A stretch of DNA of 64,000 nt from CAVSWT01 sp963775245 (GTDB lineage Bacteria > Bacteroidota > Ignavibacteria > Ignavibacteriales > Ignavibacteriaceae), in assembly GCA_963775245.1 (NCBI GenBank), contig CAVZID010000016.1, positions 192,964-256,963 of the forward strand, in the 5' to 3' direction. How positions within the stretch are numbered: the first letter of the stretch is position 1; every line of letters begins with the position of its first letter. Below the pieces are notes generated by a model, which was not told the DNA's origin, did not search any database, and was given only the letters and a program-made list of their open reading frames with translations. The translations under genes were made by a program, and so were the position numbers. Below, piece by piece: positions 8,314 to 19,900 of this stretch.

Positions 8314-8928
8314 ATGACGGCAAGTAATATAACTACCTTGTTTTTAGATATTGGCGGAGTTTTATTAACAAATGGCTGGGACAGAAAAGCCAGGAAAAAA
8401 GCAGTGGAGAAATTTAATCTTGATGAAGAAGAAATTAATGAACGTCATCACCTTACTTTTGATACTTATGAAGCCGGCAAATTAAACCTTGAAGAATATA
8501 TGCATAGAGTTGTGTTTTATGAGAAAAGAAATTTTTCACCGGAGGATTTTAAATCTTTTATGCTTTCACAATCACAAAACCTGCCGGATATGATTGAATA
8601 TATATCAGCATTAAAAAAGAAATATGAATTAAATGTAACTGCAGTCAGCAATGAAGGAAGAGAGCTCACAGAGCATAGAATAAAAACTTTTGAATTACAC
8701 AAGCTCTTTGATGCTTTTGTTGCCTCAAGCTTTGTTCATTTCCGCAAACCCGATGTTGATATCTATAAAATTGCACTTGATGTTTCCCAGGCAGAACCTC
8801 AAAATATACTTTATCTCGATGACCGGCACATGTTTATTGAAGTTGCTGAAACCCTGGGAATAAAAGGGATCCATCATAAAAGTTTTGAAACGACTAAAGC
8901 AGAACTTGCTGGTTATGGATTAAGTTAA
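8314..8928 (+). CDS. HAD-superfamily hydrolase
   Basis: A 204-residue cytoplasmic protein with the four HAD motifs: nucleophile D12 in FLDIGGVLL, Ser/Thr of motif II in TAVSNEG, Lys of motif III in HFRKPD, and acidic motif IV in YLDDR. The second Asp of motif I is replaced by Gly (DIGG), as in several epoxide-hydrolase-like and haloacid dehalogenase-like members, so the proton donor of classical phosphatases is missing and the substrate class is uncertain. The cap is a small helical one (about residues 18-90). It is followed by the ppc gene after 33 bases, so the two may be cotranscribed; no metabolic link is evident. Confidence 0.85.
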   Translation: MTASNITTLFLDIGGVLLTNGWDRKARKKAVEKFNLDEEEINERHHLTFDTYEAGKLNLEEYMHRVVFYEKRNFSPEDFKSFMLSQSQNLPDMIEYISALKKKYELNVTAVSNEGRELTEHRIKTFELHKLFDAFVASSFVHFRKPDVDIYKIALDVSQAEPQNILYLDDRHMFIEVAETLGIKGIHHKSFETTKAELAGYGLS

Positions 8929-8961
8929 ACACAAAATTAGGAAAAAGACAAATAATAATTT

Positions 8962-11745
8962 ATGAGTAAAAGATCACTAAATCTTCTTGAAGTTTCTGAA
9001 AAAGACGAAGCCCTAAAAACCGACATTAGGGAATTAGGAATTATCCTTGGCAACGTACTTAAAGAGCAGGAAGGTGAAACACTTTATCAGACAGAAGAAA
9101 AATTGAGGGCATTAACGAAATCTCTTCGAACCGAATATCGCGAAAGTACAAGGCAGGAAATAATAAATCTGATTAATTCGTTGTCTATTGATGAAGCTTA
9201 TAAAGTTGTGCGGGCTTTTTCCATATACTTTATTCTTGTAAATGCAGCAGATGAAGTTAATAGAGTGCGGCTTCAAAGAAGAAATATTATTAATAATGAT
9301 ACGGCTGTCGTAGGCACATTCGATTATACTTTTAAAATATTAAGTGAAGATAAAATCTCTATAAAAAATCTGGAAAAAGTAATTAACAATTTAAATGTTA
9401 TGCCTGTTTTTACAGCTCATCCCACGGAAGCAACCCGGCAGACTATTTTAAGAAAGATATTAACTATAAGCCAGCTGCTTCTCAAACGTGAAGTTACCAA
9501 GAATACAAAAGATGAACTTGAAGAAATTAATCGCCAGCTTCAATCAGAAATAACAATTTTATGGCAGTCAAATGAAATTAGATTTCATAGAGTTACAGTT
9601 AAAGATGAAATACAACGCGGTTTATTTTTCTTTAAGGATGTTATTTATAATATTTTACCGGAATTTTATCTTCACTTAAATTCTAAAATGAATTCATTCT
9701 TTAAATATGACAAGCCTATCCCGCCAATAATTAATTTTGGTTCGTGGATGGGTGGTGACAGAGATGGGCATCCGTATGTCACTGTTGATTTGACTAAAGA
9801 AACTTTGCTAAATAATAAGAGACAAATTTTAAATTTATATCTTCAGGACCTTGACCCGCTTTATGTTTCGTTAAGCACTTCTTCAAATATAATACGGGCA
9901 AATAAGAAATTAATTCAATCAATTAATACTGATTTGGATAAGCTTGAAGTTAAAAGCACAGACGGCATCCTCCGCGATCCATCAGAGAAATATAGAAACA
10001 AGCTTTATCTCATCTCTTTAAAGCTCCAAAAAACAATTGAAGATTCGCCTTATGGCTATAAAGATGTTTCCGAATTCATTGAAGATTTGAATTTTATTTA
10101 TTTTAGCCTGCTTGAAAATAAAGGGAAGTTAATTGCCGAAGAAAAAGTATTACCGTTAATTTATAAAGCTCAAACTTTTGGTTTTTATCTTGTTACAACA
10201 GACATTAGACAAAATTCATCTCTGCTTCGCGATGCAATAAATGATATATTTAATTATTCGGGAGTAACTAAAGATTTTGATTCTTTAGACGAAGAAGATA
10301 AAACTAAAATTTTAACGAATGAAATTTTAAGTCAGCGGCCTCTTAGAAATGTTTTCAGTAATTTGAAAGATACAACTAATCAAGTTTTAAATGAACTTGC
10401 GATAATTAAATGGGGAAAGAAAAACATATCTAATAACGCAAGCAACGATTACATAATAAGTAACTGTACTTCCGTTAGTGATGTTTTAACCGCTTTACTT
10501 TTAGCTAAAGAATCGGGATTAGTAGAAATCGACAGAAATAAAATCAAAAAATCTTTAATCGATATTCTTCCGTTATTTGAAACGATTGAAGATTTAAGAA
10601 ATTGTGATTCTGTGATGCAAAGCTTGTTTGTCAATGAAGCATATTCAATGCACATAACTACAAGAAAAAATATTCAAAAAATTATGATTGGCTATTCAGA
10701 CAGTAATAAAGACGGCGGCATTGTTACTTCAAATTATGAATTATACAAAGGACAAAAAAAACTAAAGCAAATATGCGATAAAAATAAAGTCGAATTAATT
10801 CTGTTTCATGGACGCGGAGGAAGCATTTCTCGAGGCGGAGGCCCTGTGAGTCAATCAATTTTGGCTCAGCCGGTTGGAACAATCGAAGGAAAAATAAAAA
10901 TAACAGAGCAGGGAGAAATGATTTCTTCAAAATATTTAATTCCTCAAATCGCAGAGCGAAGCCTTGAAATCATGACTTCTGCTGTATTGCTTTCAACAGC
11001 ACAATCTTTACAAACAGCAAATAAAAAAAGAGATTATCATTTTGAAAAGTTTAATTTGATAATGGATAAAATTTCCGAAGAAGCTTTTGAACGATATCGA
11101 AATTTAATTAATCATAAACACTTTCATGATTATTTTAGAACCGCAACCCCTATTGATATTATAGAACATATTGAAATTGGCTCTCGTCCAGCATCCCGAA
11201 GAAAGAATAAAGACATTAGAGCATTAAGAGCTATCCCCTGGGTTTTTTCATGGACTCAAAACAGGCAAACAATTTCCGGCTGGTTTGGTTTCGGTTACTC
11301 AATTAAAAAAGCTATTGAGGATAAAATTACTGATTGGAAAACTTTAACAGAAATGTATAATGAATGGAGATTTTTTAGAGTTTTAGTCGATAATATTGAA
11401 ATGGTACTTTTAAAAACAGATATGATTATAGGTAAGGAATATTTATCTCTTTTTCATAACGATTCAGGCAAGGAAGTTTTTGATTTAATTAATGAAGAAT
11501 ACGAACTTTCAAACAGTGCTGTTTTAAAGATCATCAATGAAGAAAATCTTTTGGATCATGATAAATCATTACAGCGTTCGTTGCTGCTTCGTAATCCTTA
11601 TATCGATCCAATCAGCTTTATACAGGTTAGATTTATAAAAGAATTCCGTGCTAAAAATATTTCAAATAAAAAAAGAGAGCAGCTGCTTTCTCTTTTAAGA
11701 TCTAGTGTAAACGGAATTGCGGCAGGAGTTAGAAATACCGGGTAG
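8962..11745 (+). CDS. ppc: Phosphoenolpyruvate carboxylase
   Basis: A 927-residue protein of full family length. It converts phosphoenolpyruvate and bicarbonate to oxaloacetate and phosphate, the anaplerotic feed of the TCA cycle. Diagnostic motifs appear in order: FTAHPTEATRQT (catalytic H153), GSWMGGDRDGHP, GYSDSNKDGG, FHGRGGSISRGGGP, GSRPASRR, RAIPWVFSWTQNR, RNPYIDPISFIQ and the C-terminal GIAAGVRNTG, whose last residues reach the active site in known enzymes. There is no plant-type N-terminal phosphorylation motif. It lies 33 bp behind the HAD gene and ends 16 bp before a convergent gene. No terminator hairpin is evident. Confidence 0.97.
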   Translation: MSKRSLNLLEVSEKDEALKTDIRELGIILGNVLKEQEGETLYQTEEKLRALTKSLRTEYRESTRQEIINLINSLSIDEAYKVVRAFSIYFILVNAADEVNRVRLQRRNIINNDTAVVGTFDYTFKILSEDKISIKNLEKVINNLNVMPVFTAHPTEATRQTILRKILTISQLLLKREVTKNTKDELEEINRQLQSEITILWQSNEIRFHRVTVKDEIQRGLFFFKDVIYNILPEFYLHLNSKMNSFFKYDKPIPPIINFGSWMGGDRDGHPYVTVDLTKETLLNNKRQILNLYLQDLDPLYVSLSTSSNIIRANKKLIQSINTDLDKLEVKSTDGILRDPSEKYRNKLYLISLKLQKTIEDSPYGYKDVSEFIEDLNFIYFSLLENKGKLIAEEKVLPLIYKAQTFGFYLVTTDIRQNSSLLRDAINDIFNYSGVTKDFDSLDEEDKTKILTNEILSQRPLRNVFSNLKDTTNQVLNELAIIKWGKKNISNNASNDYIISNCTSVSDVLTALLLAKESGLVEIDRNKIKKSLIDILPLFETIEDLRNCDSVMQSLFVNEAYSMHITTRKNIQKIMIGYSDSNKDGGIVTSNYELYKGQKKLKQICDKNKVELILFHGRGGSISRGGGPVSQSILAQPVGTIEGKIKITEQGEMISSKYLIPQIAERSLEIMTSAVLLSTAQSLQTANKKRDYHFEKFNLIMDKISEEAFERYRNLINHKHFHDYFRTATPIDIIEHIEIGSRPASRRKNKDIRALRAIPWVFSWTQNRQTISGWFGFGYSIKKAIEDKITDWKTLTEMYNEWRFFRVLVDNIEMVLLKTDMIIGKEYLSLFHNDSGKEVFDLINEEYELSNSAVLKIINEENLLDHDKSLQRSLLLRNPYIDPISFIQVRFIKEFRAKNISNKKREQLLSLLRSSVNGIAAGVRNTG

Positions 11746-11761
11746 AAAAGAAAACTGAAAA

Positions 11762-12328
11762 TTATCTTATAGGCAGTAAATAGGTTGCTCCTAAATAAAC
11801 CCCTAAAAAGTTTTCTCCATCAATGTGAAATTTTATCTCACCTATCCCTTTTATTCTAGGCGTTATAGGATATTCAACACCCCCAAAGAAAAATAATGCC
11901 GCATCTAGTTTTGTTGATGTTAATTTAAATGACTGGCTAACATTCCTCATGTCATTTTTAAAGCTTATAATTTCAAATCCAACTCCTCCGCCGAGGTAAG
12001 TAATCGCTTTTGTCCCGGTATAATATTTTAACTTAAAAGTTGGAGCTAAAATAAATTCAGCCCATTTCCCATCAATATAATTATTAGGCAATACACTAGA
12101 GTTATAAGACTTACTCCAAAACTCTGCAATAGCCCCGACATAAATCCTGTTAAAAATGTTTCCAAGATCTGCATGTGCGCTAAAGCTGAATGTGTTATAT
12201 ACAGGGCTTTCAGGAATAATATAACCTATCTTTCCTCCAATACCTTCTAATCGAATTTTTGATTGAGAATAGCTCATTTTCATTAAGCAAATAACAAAAA
12301 CAATAAACAGAATTTTTTTCAGCATCAT
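11762..12328 (-). CDS. Probable outer-membrane beta-barrel protein
   Basis: A 188-residue protein with a signal peptide (MMLKKILFIVFVICLMKMSYSQ) and alternating amphipathic strands such as AYLGGGVGFEI-like and LGVYLGATYLLPI segments, ending in a hydrophobic strand. This is the pattern of small eight-stranded barrel proteins of the OmpW or porin-like type, but no specific family is recognised. It is convergent with ppc. It may start with either of two adjacent Met codons. Function unknown. Confidence 0.65.
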   Translation of the reverse strand: MMLKKILFIVFVICLMKMSYSQSKIRLEGIGGKIGYIIPESPVYNTFSFSAHADLGNIFNRIYVGAIAEFWSKSYNSSVLPNNYIDGKWAEFILAPTFKLKYYTGTKAITYLGGGVGFEIISFKNDMRNVSQSFKLTSTKLDAALFFFGGVEYPITPRIKGIGEIKFHIDGENFLGVYLGATYLLPIR

Positions 12329-12500
12329 ACAATAATTATTTATAAATAGAGGGTCGACAAAATTAATAATAATTATAAATTAATAGCTCCTACTTATCCA
12401 AATAAAATTTAGTTTTGAGATGTCTCACACTTTTTCAACCGGATAATCATTTCAATTATCTGCTATGAAACAGAATCTTAATAACTATATTAAATTTAAA

Positions 12501-12536
12501 AATAAAAAATCCGTACTGAATAATTTCAGCACGGAT
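12501..12536 (-). terminator. Rho-independent terminator of the first PorV-like gene
   Basis: An 11-bp stem with one mismatch (ATCCGT-a-CTGAA / TTCAG-c-ACGGAT) and a TAAT loop. On the minus strand it is followed by TTTTTTA, 39 nt after the stop codon. It closes the first receptor/cargo/PorV module. Confidence 0.82.
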
Positions 12537-12574
12537 TATAAAAGAATTCTTTTATTATAAATATTTTTTTACAA

Positions 12575-13630
12575 TTAGAATCCTAAAGTTACTTCAAACA
12601 AGTGATTTGCACTGAAATACTTTACATTCCTATATGCATAATCAACTTTTAAATCTACACTTCCTAAATTATAAGATATACCGGCACCAGCGGTTAATCC
12701 ATAAATATAATTAGGATCCTGGCCTTTTGGCGAATAAGCATAACCAGCCCGTAAGAACAAAGTTTTATTATAGCTGTATTCTCCGCCAAGGTCATATAAG
12801 TCCCCAAAGAAATTATTATTCTGGTAATTTGCAGATAGTTGAACTGAATTCAAATCATCTACTAAGGGTTTATAACCGAATCCTAATTCAAAAGAAGCAG
12901 GAAGATCAAATGTAGCCGCATTAATTGAATAGTAACTTGGCCCGCGGTTGAATGCAGTTGTTGTGCTTGAAGTCGATCCTGTCGGTGAAGCTTGAACTAA
13001 TAATCCTGATCCGCCAAATGACATCTGAGGGCCAATGTTTTTTATAACCAGGCCAAAACTCAATCCATCGATATCGCCAAGGTTATTGTATTGAAGGCCT
13101 GCATTAAACGCAATACCAGACGCACTAACTTGAGCGAGCGTTTCCGATAGATAATTAAATGTTACTCCAATCGCAATTCGATCAGTAAGTTCACGTGAAT
13201 ATGAAGCTCCTGCAACAATGAATTGCGGAGTATATGTTTGTCCTGTTCCATCAGGCTGCTCATTCGTGGTAATAGGGATGGCATCTATATTTAGAGATTT
13301 TAGAGATAAAGAAACTATTCCAAAGCTTTCAAAGTTAGCTGCAACCGCGCCATATTCTACTCCGATATTTGCGATATAATTCATGTGTGAAAATGTAGCG
13401 ACTGCAGAACTTTTAATGTGCGAGACACCAGCAGGATTCCAAAATAAAGCGTCAAGCCCGGTTGAATTTGCAATGTTTGAACCCGACAGAGCCATGCCTT
13501 GTGCACCTACCGGGATAAGTAATTCAGTAGCTCCACCAGTTCCATTTCTCGGCCCCCCTCCTGCAAATACACTATCAATCCCTAATAGGAAGATAGATAA
13601 TACAAATAATATTCTATATGATATTTTCAT
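12575..13630 (-). CDS. PorV/PorQ-family outer-membrane barrel protein (module 1)
   Basis: A 351-residue protein with a signal peptide to about residue 23, followed by GGPRNGTGGATELLIPVGAQGMALSG and LDALFWNPAG, the signature of the PorV/PorQ (UPF0164-like) family. The remainder is beta-barrel, ending in LFEVTLGF with a terminal aromatic residue. PorV in the type IX secretion system is the outer-membrane shuttle that takes cargo from the translocon to the attachment complex. The gene lies 26 bp behind a large exported protein and ends at a strong terminator, so it is the last gene of a three-gene unit. A clear paralogue is encoded in module 2. A dedicated shuttle role is inferred. Confidence 0.85.
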   Translation of the reverse strand: MKISYRILFVLSIFLLGIDSVFAGGGPRNGTGGATELLIPVGAQGMALSGSNIANSTGLDALFWNPAGVSHIKSSAVATFSHMNYIANIGVEYGAVAANFESFGIVSLSLKSLNIDAIPITTNEQPDGTGQTYTPQFIVAGASYSRELTDRIAIGVTFNYLSETLAQVSASGIAFNAGLQYNNLGDIDGLSFGLVIKNIGPQMSFGGSGLLVQASPTGSTSSTTTAFNRGPSYYSINAATFDLPASFELGFGYKPLVDDLNSVQLSANYQNNNFFGDLYDLGGEYSYNKTLFLRAGYAYSPKGQDPNYIYGLTAGAGISYNLGSVDLKVDYAYRNVKYFSANHLFEVTLGF

Positions 13631-13656
13631 TTTAACTCCTTAAATTTTAAACTTCA

Positions 13657-16600
13657 TTAAAAGTGATCCGGTATCTGTTGTTCCTGGATAATTGTGAATT
13701 TTAGTATTTTTGTTGCACCTACTTTTGGCATATCTATGTAAGCTAAATATAAACCGCTAGCTACAGGCAGCTGAGATTCGTTTGTTAAATCCCATTTTTC
13801 AAATTGCCCATTGGTATGATTTATCATCTTAACTTGTATGCCTGCTAAATTGAATATTCTTATAGTAGCATCATCCGGCAGGTGACTAAAAGTTATAAAC
13901 CGGCTGTACTTAGAAGTTTCCAGGTAATTAACACCGTAATAAGGATTGGGGAAAACATTTATTTTGTTAACATCTGTTTTTGCAAGATTATTAGAATATG
14001 TTTGTGCAGTACTATTAAATGTAAATACATCACTAGTGGTATTAACCTTCGGAGCGATAAATGTCATTGAGAAACTAGCTGACATTTGCTCTGTGGTTCC
14101 TCTCGGAGTCCACCAGAACATCCATTGAATAGGTTCAGTGCCATCAAGAGCATGTTCCATAAAATCCTGTCCGCCATCTGTTGGGTTCCAATTTTTTCCA
14201 GTTGGATCATAAGTAGTATTCATTACAAATACATAATTAAATTGGATATTCCCATCATCAGGATCCCATTGGCCATTACCGTCTCTGTCTCTAACAATTA
14301 CATCAAGTTGTCTTGGAGGATCCGTTGATATATCGTAAACTTTAAATGGAACTAAAGCTGTTTTTTCCCAGTTACCAGTCCCCCAGGTCGTATATAAATT
14401 TGCAACCTGCCCGCTATCAGGGTTAACAACATAAGGTTCTCCAACATCATATTTGCCATTGCCATTTACATCGGTATAGCTTTCAGGTTTATAAACATCC
14501 ACCCTTACACTTTTATAATCAGGTGGGGCAACAGAAGAGCCAAGAAAAGTAGGCCCTAAAAATGCAGCACCAAACATTAATTCACCTCCGTTAGCAGAAT
14601 TTCCAGAAAGCCATCTGTTACCAGTTGAAGAAAAGCTGAGTCCCTGTAATGGCGGCCCGGCGACAACCAATTGAATTCCATCAAGAATTTGAGTATCGGA
14701 AGTATAATCAGAAGGCAAATATTGAGGGCGTTTTGAATAAAGAAAAGTACCGGCACTGTTTTGTAAATTCCAAACAATCTGCCCATAAGTCGCTGAATTA
14801 GTATCTTTATCTTCTGTAAAAGTTACTTTATAATTTTCGTTTTTTATCCTTGTTGGGTCAATAACAATTGGAAGAATAATTCCATCACTATTCCCCGCTG
14901 TATGAGTAACTTTTAGAGTGTCAATAGCGTCTGATCGAGTTACCCCAGGGCTAGTACTTTGAGGAGTAACTGTTAAAATAGAAATCGGGTTTTCTAGTGA
15001 TTGCGGAACACCTTTAGGGTTATAACTATAAGCTGTAACTGCAAAATAATAAGGGGTACCATTATTAAGCGCTTTATTTCCATTGAAGACATCGACCGAA
15101 TCAACAAAATATCTTTTGATACCGGAATCTGTACCATTTTGGATTATTATACTTGGCTCTACCGTTCTCGTTACAGGGTCAGTATATGGAATAGTAGAAA
15201 CATCATTTACAACATCAAAAGTTGCAACAAGTTGAGCCTGTTCTTTTGATGCTCCAAAATATGGTAGTTGATATACATTATAACCTTCAAATTTATAATC
15301 GCCACCACCAGAAGTATCTACACTATCGATTACATCATGGACAACGGTGTTTTCAGTAGCATTTACTTTATCCATATTTTCACCCCAATCAATTACAACT
15401 TTTTTATTTAATGGAACAGCTGCAGCTTGGGGGGGAGGTGGAGCAGAAGGCAAATTGAAAAAGTGATCATAAGCATTTTGTGCAGTTTTGTCATAAACCT
15501 TCAATAAAGAAATTGCTTGCAAATAATTTACACTTGGTACGGCACCAGCTACAACTTCTGCAACTACAACTTCCTGAGTATCGCCGGGTGCCATAGTAAA
15601 TGGTCCGGAAGCCATGCCTGACCTTACATCACGAGGGGAGAAAGTAATTCCGTCAACCCAGCCTGATTGTGAAACAGGATCCCCGGGAAAAATAACTTTT
15701 GTTACTTTATTTGTATTTGGATCTACAAAAGGAGTTCCTACCCGGTTTTCACCGTTAAAGAAGTTATAAAATTGTGTAGAGCCTGAAGATAAACCTTGAT
15801 CAGGATCATTATAATTTGCATCGTACCCGCTTCCCGGATTAGTAAATGTATATGCAGCAGTCATTGGAAGATTTTTTTTGCCGTAAACAACCTTGCCATG
15901 AAATATTGCAAAATCGCTTGGGGAACCATCTACAACGGGTCCCTGGAAGAAGTCAGCTCCAACAGCAGGCGGCGGAAGAGGAGCATAAGTTGCATCACTT
16001 GGCTGGCCATTATAAACGTATGTCAAGCTTAATGTAGAATCATTTCCCACAAGATCATCAGAAGAAGAACCTAAATCCACATCTGCCCACCAGGAAACAA
16101 ACATACTATCTATAGCATATTTTTGATAACCTTTATTTATTATTTCAAATTTTTTAAAGTACATATTACCCAAAGCACCTTGTTGAGCATAAGCCCACAT
16201 TGTAACGTGCACTTCAATGCCCAATGGTTGAGCACCATAAAGACTAGTAGTATTATCAGAGTTTTCATCATTTGCAACATAGAAAATTGTTTGATCTGCA
16301 CCAGGAACACCAGGAATATCTACATCCGGTTCATATATTCCATCATTATTTTTATCTGTGAATGGAGCACCTAAATCATTCGAAGTGCCGGCAGCAGGCC
16401 AGTTAGTCCAATCACTTTCATATTGTGCTTTAACTTGATCTGCAGAAACAGGATTTGCAGGATCCCAATAGGATTCCGAGGCAGCATCACTGCTGAGATC
16501 AACGGAGGGTCCATCTGGATAAACATCAGGCCTTACTCGATAAATAGACCATCTTGGATCGGAAGGATCTGCAGGTTGTCCATCAGACATAATTGGGCCT

Positions 16601-16950
16601 GGCTGCAGTCCTGAACGATAAGCAGAACCACCAACATATACTTGCGTTGTATTTCCATTTGGGTAGCCGCCCCATAAGAACCCGGATTCAAAGATAGCAT
16701 TTTTAGCTGTGCCTTTAGGAAATTCAGTTCCTTCCTTATTAGAATCAGGATTATAATCACTATATCCTGTATTTGATTGAAGAGAATTTATATTATTTAT
16801 ATTTAAAGCTGCAGTACCAATTTGGCCAGCAGTTGTTTTTGCTAATGTTCGTTTGCCCTTTGTATCATTATTTTTTGCTAAAACTATTGCCGGCAATAAA
16901 AATAAAGCGGCAATTGTAATTAATATATATTTTAATATTTTGAACTTCAT
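13657..16950 (-). CDS. Very large exported protein with calcium-loop-like motifs and variant T9SS-type C-terminus (module 1)
   Basis: A 1097-residue protein with a signal peptide (about 1-25). It contains EF-hand/thrombospondin-type-3-like loops such as DKNNDGIYEPDVD (about 199-211) and later DVNGNGKYDVGE and DRDGNGQWDPDD, and fibronectin-like stretches (EGYNVYQL, YYFAVTAYSYNPKG). The last 95 residues form a conserved beta module: NKINVFPNPYYG, FITFSHLP, ATIRIFNLAG, PVASGLYLAYIDMP and KFTIIQEQQ. This resembles T9SS sorting domains but is distinct from the NYPNPFNP type. The start follows TAGGAG. It sits 39 bp after a TonB receptor and 26 bp before a PorV-like gene, and is paralogous to the 1263-residue protein of module 2. 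Probably surface-exposed; activity unknown. Confidence 0.8.
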   Translation of the reverse strand: MKFKILKYILITIAALFLLPAIVLAKNNDTKGKRTLAKTTAGQIGTAALNINNINSLQSNTGYSDYNPDSNKEGTEFPKGTAKNAIFESGFLWGGYPNGNTTQVYVGGSAYRSGLQPGPIMSDGQPADPSDPRWSIYRVRPDVYPDGPSVDLSSDAASESYWDPANPVSADQVKAQYESDWTNWPAAGTSNDLGAPFTDKNNDGIYEPDVDIPGVPGADQTIFYVANDENSDNTTSLYGAQPLGIEVHVTMWAYAQQGALGNMYFKKFEIINKGYQKYAIDSMFVSWWADVDLGSSSDDLVGNDSTLSLTYVYNGQPSDATYAPLPPPAVGADFFQGPVVDGSPSDFAIFHGKVVYGKKNLPMTAAYTFTNPGSGYDANYNDPDQGLSSGSTQFYNFFNGENRVGTPFVDPNTNKVTKVIFPGDPVSQSGWVDGITFSPRDVRSGMASGPFTMAPGDTQEVVVAEVVAGAVPSVNYLQAISLLKVYDKTAQNAYDHFFNLPSAPPPPQAAAVPLNKKVVIDWGENMDKVNATENTVVHDVIDSVDTSGGGDYKFEGYNVYQLPYFGASKEQAQLVATFDVVNDVSTIPYTDPVTRTVEPSIIIQNGTDSGIKRYFVDSVDVFNGNKALNNGTPYYFAVTAYSYNPKGVPQSLENPISILTVTPQSTSPGVTRSDAIDTLKVTHTAGNSDGIILPIVIDPTRIKNENYKVTFTEDKDTNSATYGQIVWNLQNSAGTFLYSKRPQYLPSDYTSDTQILDGIQLVVAGPPLQGLSFSSTGNRWLSGNSANGGELMFGAAFLGPTFLGSSVAPPDYKSVRVDVYKPESYTDVNGNGKYDVGEPYVVNPDSGQVANLYTTWGTGNWEKTALVPFKVYDISTDPPRQLDVIVRDRDGNGQWDPDDGNIQFNYVFVMNTTYDPTGKNWNPTDGGQDFMEHALDGTEPIQWMFWWTPRGTTEQMSASFSMTFIAPKVNTTSDVFTFNSTAQTYSNNLAKTDVNKINVFPNPYYGVNYLETSKYSRFITFSHLPDDATIRIFNLAGIQVKMINHTNGQFEKWDLTNESQLPVASGLYLAYIDMPKVGATKILKFTIIQEQQIPDHF

Positions 16951-16989
16951 GTTTAACTCCTAAGTTATATTTTATGTCAAATTAATTGT

Positions 16990-19900
16990 TTAGTATTCTA
17001 ATCGAATTCCTAGCCTAATTTGACGCGGAGTTCCATATAAACCCGCATAATCAATGTAAGTTGAATTATAAGCATCTGCATAATCAGACCCATAAAGAGC
17101 AACACTCTTATATCCTGAAAGATTTGGATCAGTTAAAAATCCATTTGTTTGTGCTGAGCCCGTATTAGTGAAAACATCCGCTACATTTTTCGTATCAAAA
17201 AGATTAATTACTTGAATAAAAATATTTGCAGATAAGCTGTTCAGAAATTCAATTGTTTTATCAACTCTCATATCCACCTGGAAATTAGAAGGTGTTGTGG
17301 AAGAGTTTAGAGGTTCAATTGCAAACCTATTTCTAGTATCTACAAGAACTGCATTATACGGATTACTTGTTCCTGTTGTTGGTGATGTAATAGTACTTAA
17401 AGTATATGGATGCCCACTTGAAAATGTTAAAAGAAGAGAAGCCCCTAATTCATGAAGTATATCCGGGCCATCATCTTTTCCAAACCTATAATCAATATTT
17501 AAGTTTCCGTTAAGCGTATGATTAAATGCAAGAGGGACAATATATTTAGGAGTATAGATTACGTTTTGAACAGCGGCACCATATTCACCATTATCTGCAT
17601 AAGGATTGTCACCGGTTCCTCTAGCACTTGATATTGAGACAGAACCATTAACTAAGAATCTCTGGGTTCTTCTCATCTGAAATGAAAGTTCTAAACCTTG
17701 TGTAGTTGCATAATCTCCGTTTGTTAGTAATTGATATGGCCTCCAGCCTGTACTTGAAAGAACAGACTGCGAACCGAAAACTACCTGGTCTGCAATGTCT
17801 TTATAATATGCTGTTAAATCGACGGAAGCAAAATCTGCTATCTGTTGTGTAAAACCAATTTCATATTGTGTGGTTCTTGTTGGCCTTAAATTTAATCCCC
17901 ATGGAGTAGCATTAAATATACCGGCATTAGGATTAATCAAATAAGCAATACCATAAGGACTAATATATAGATCAGTTAAGCTTGGCTGCTGGACAAATTT
18001 TCCATACTGTGCATGAAATACCGTTTGATCAGTAATAGGAAATGAAAAACCAAGCCTCGGGCTAACAGAACTAAAGCTTGGTACTTTAGTTAAATATTGA
18101 GGATTGACAACATTTAAAGTAGCTACATCATAAACTAAATCCGGCCTGCTTGGGTTTGCATAAGCATAATTATCAGTATTAATATAATCGTATCTAATTC
18201 CGGCGTTAACAATTAAGTTTTTATATTCCAATCTGTCTTCTAAATATGCACCTGCAAAAATTGGTTTATGAGGCGCCATAGCTCCTGTTGCATAATCTGA
18301 ACTGCCGCTATATTTATTTCCTAAAACATCATAACCATAATTATTAACACCATCCTGAATTAAAAGGCTTGCAATGCTTTTATTTGGATTCTGAGCGATC
18401 TGTTGAGCAAAGTTGGTATATTGCGAAGCAGGTGTATAGTTTCTAACAGTCATAAGTTGAATTTCACCACCAACTTTTATTGAATTACTTTTATTTATTT
18501 GATCAGAAAAGGCAGCGGTTAAGTTTAAGTTTGTATTTTCAAATTTATTATAATGCGCGATAGAATTGTTTATATCAGCTTCAATAAGCGGCATGTTTGG
18601 AGTAGCGAAATTGAAGGTTGAAAAAATTGTATATGGCTGAGGAACATCGTACTGCCCGGTACTAGTTTGATTTGCAGGATATTCCCAATTAGCGCCGACC
18701 GCAGCATTTGCATTTTTATCCCCATAATGCAAGAAGTCATCACCCAGCAGTGGGTCATAAGTTTTTCCGCTATTAATAATATAACTTGCATTTGCTTCGA
18801 GATATGCGCTTCCGCTGAAAACATGTGTTAACTTTAACCCAAAATCTCCATTATAATTATCCCGAACGGGAAGCCTATTTAAATCAAACATAACATAAGT
18901 TGGGTTTGTAGAAACAAGCCTTTGCCTATTAAAGGTAAATGTTCCCAGAAGTCTTATAATAGTAGGGTTGTAATCAAAAGTAAATGTCGCTACACCGCTA
19001 TATAAGTTTGAAGAATTTCCAGGAATTGGCCCGCCTGGATAATTTAAAACAACTGCATCACCGGGAGTAACGCTATCTGCAACCATCCCTAAATTAAACC
19101 CAGGCGAATAGGTAGGTGCTCTATCAGCTTGTGCAGTATTCTCAAATAACCCGAAAAACTTAATATGGTCGCCAACCAACGGGCCATTAAAGGAAGCGGT
19201 TATATCATTATATCCATAAGCATAAGTTCCGAGATGTTTTGCTCCATCATATCTATTTGCTTTACCTTTAAAAGTCCAGTTATCTGTTATATATTGAATG
19301 TTAGCTCCGAATTTTGGAGTACCGGATTTTAATTGTGTTCTTATTATACCTGCATTTGCATTTCCGTATTCAGCAGTATAGCCGCCTGCTTGAACTTGAA
19401 TTTCTTCAATCGCATCCTGAGGTATAGTAACTTGTTGTGCAGATTGCTGAGGCCCTCCTCTAAGGCTGGTTAGAGGATTAGTTATATTTGCACCTTCAAG
19501 ATAGTACCCAACTTCGTCAACCCGGCCGCCTCTTATATACATATTACCATTCTGTTGAATTACGCCTGGTGTCAAAGCGGCTATATTATTTAGCCCTCTT
19601 ATAGGTAAAGCTTCTATTTGTTCATTTGTGGTTACACGAACTGCGTTAGTATTGCTTTTATTAATAAGAGGCCTGGATGCAACTACATTCACTTCCCCAA
19701 TTGTTACACCTTCGGCAGGCAGTTGAAAATTGAGTTCTGTAGTAAGATCTGCATTAACACGAACATTTGAAACTGTAATTGTTTGATAACCAATAAAGGA
19801 AGCTCTAACTTGATAAGCACCGGCGTCAAGATGTTGAATAGTGAATTCACCATTTACATCTGTTGCCGCGCCTAATGATGTACCAACAACAAGGATGTTG

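Noticed and set aside
13882..16614. Several plus-strand open frames opposite the giant cargo gene
   Set aside because: They are antisense shadows of a strongly supported coding frame and lack start signals or domain patterns.
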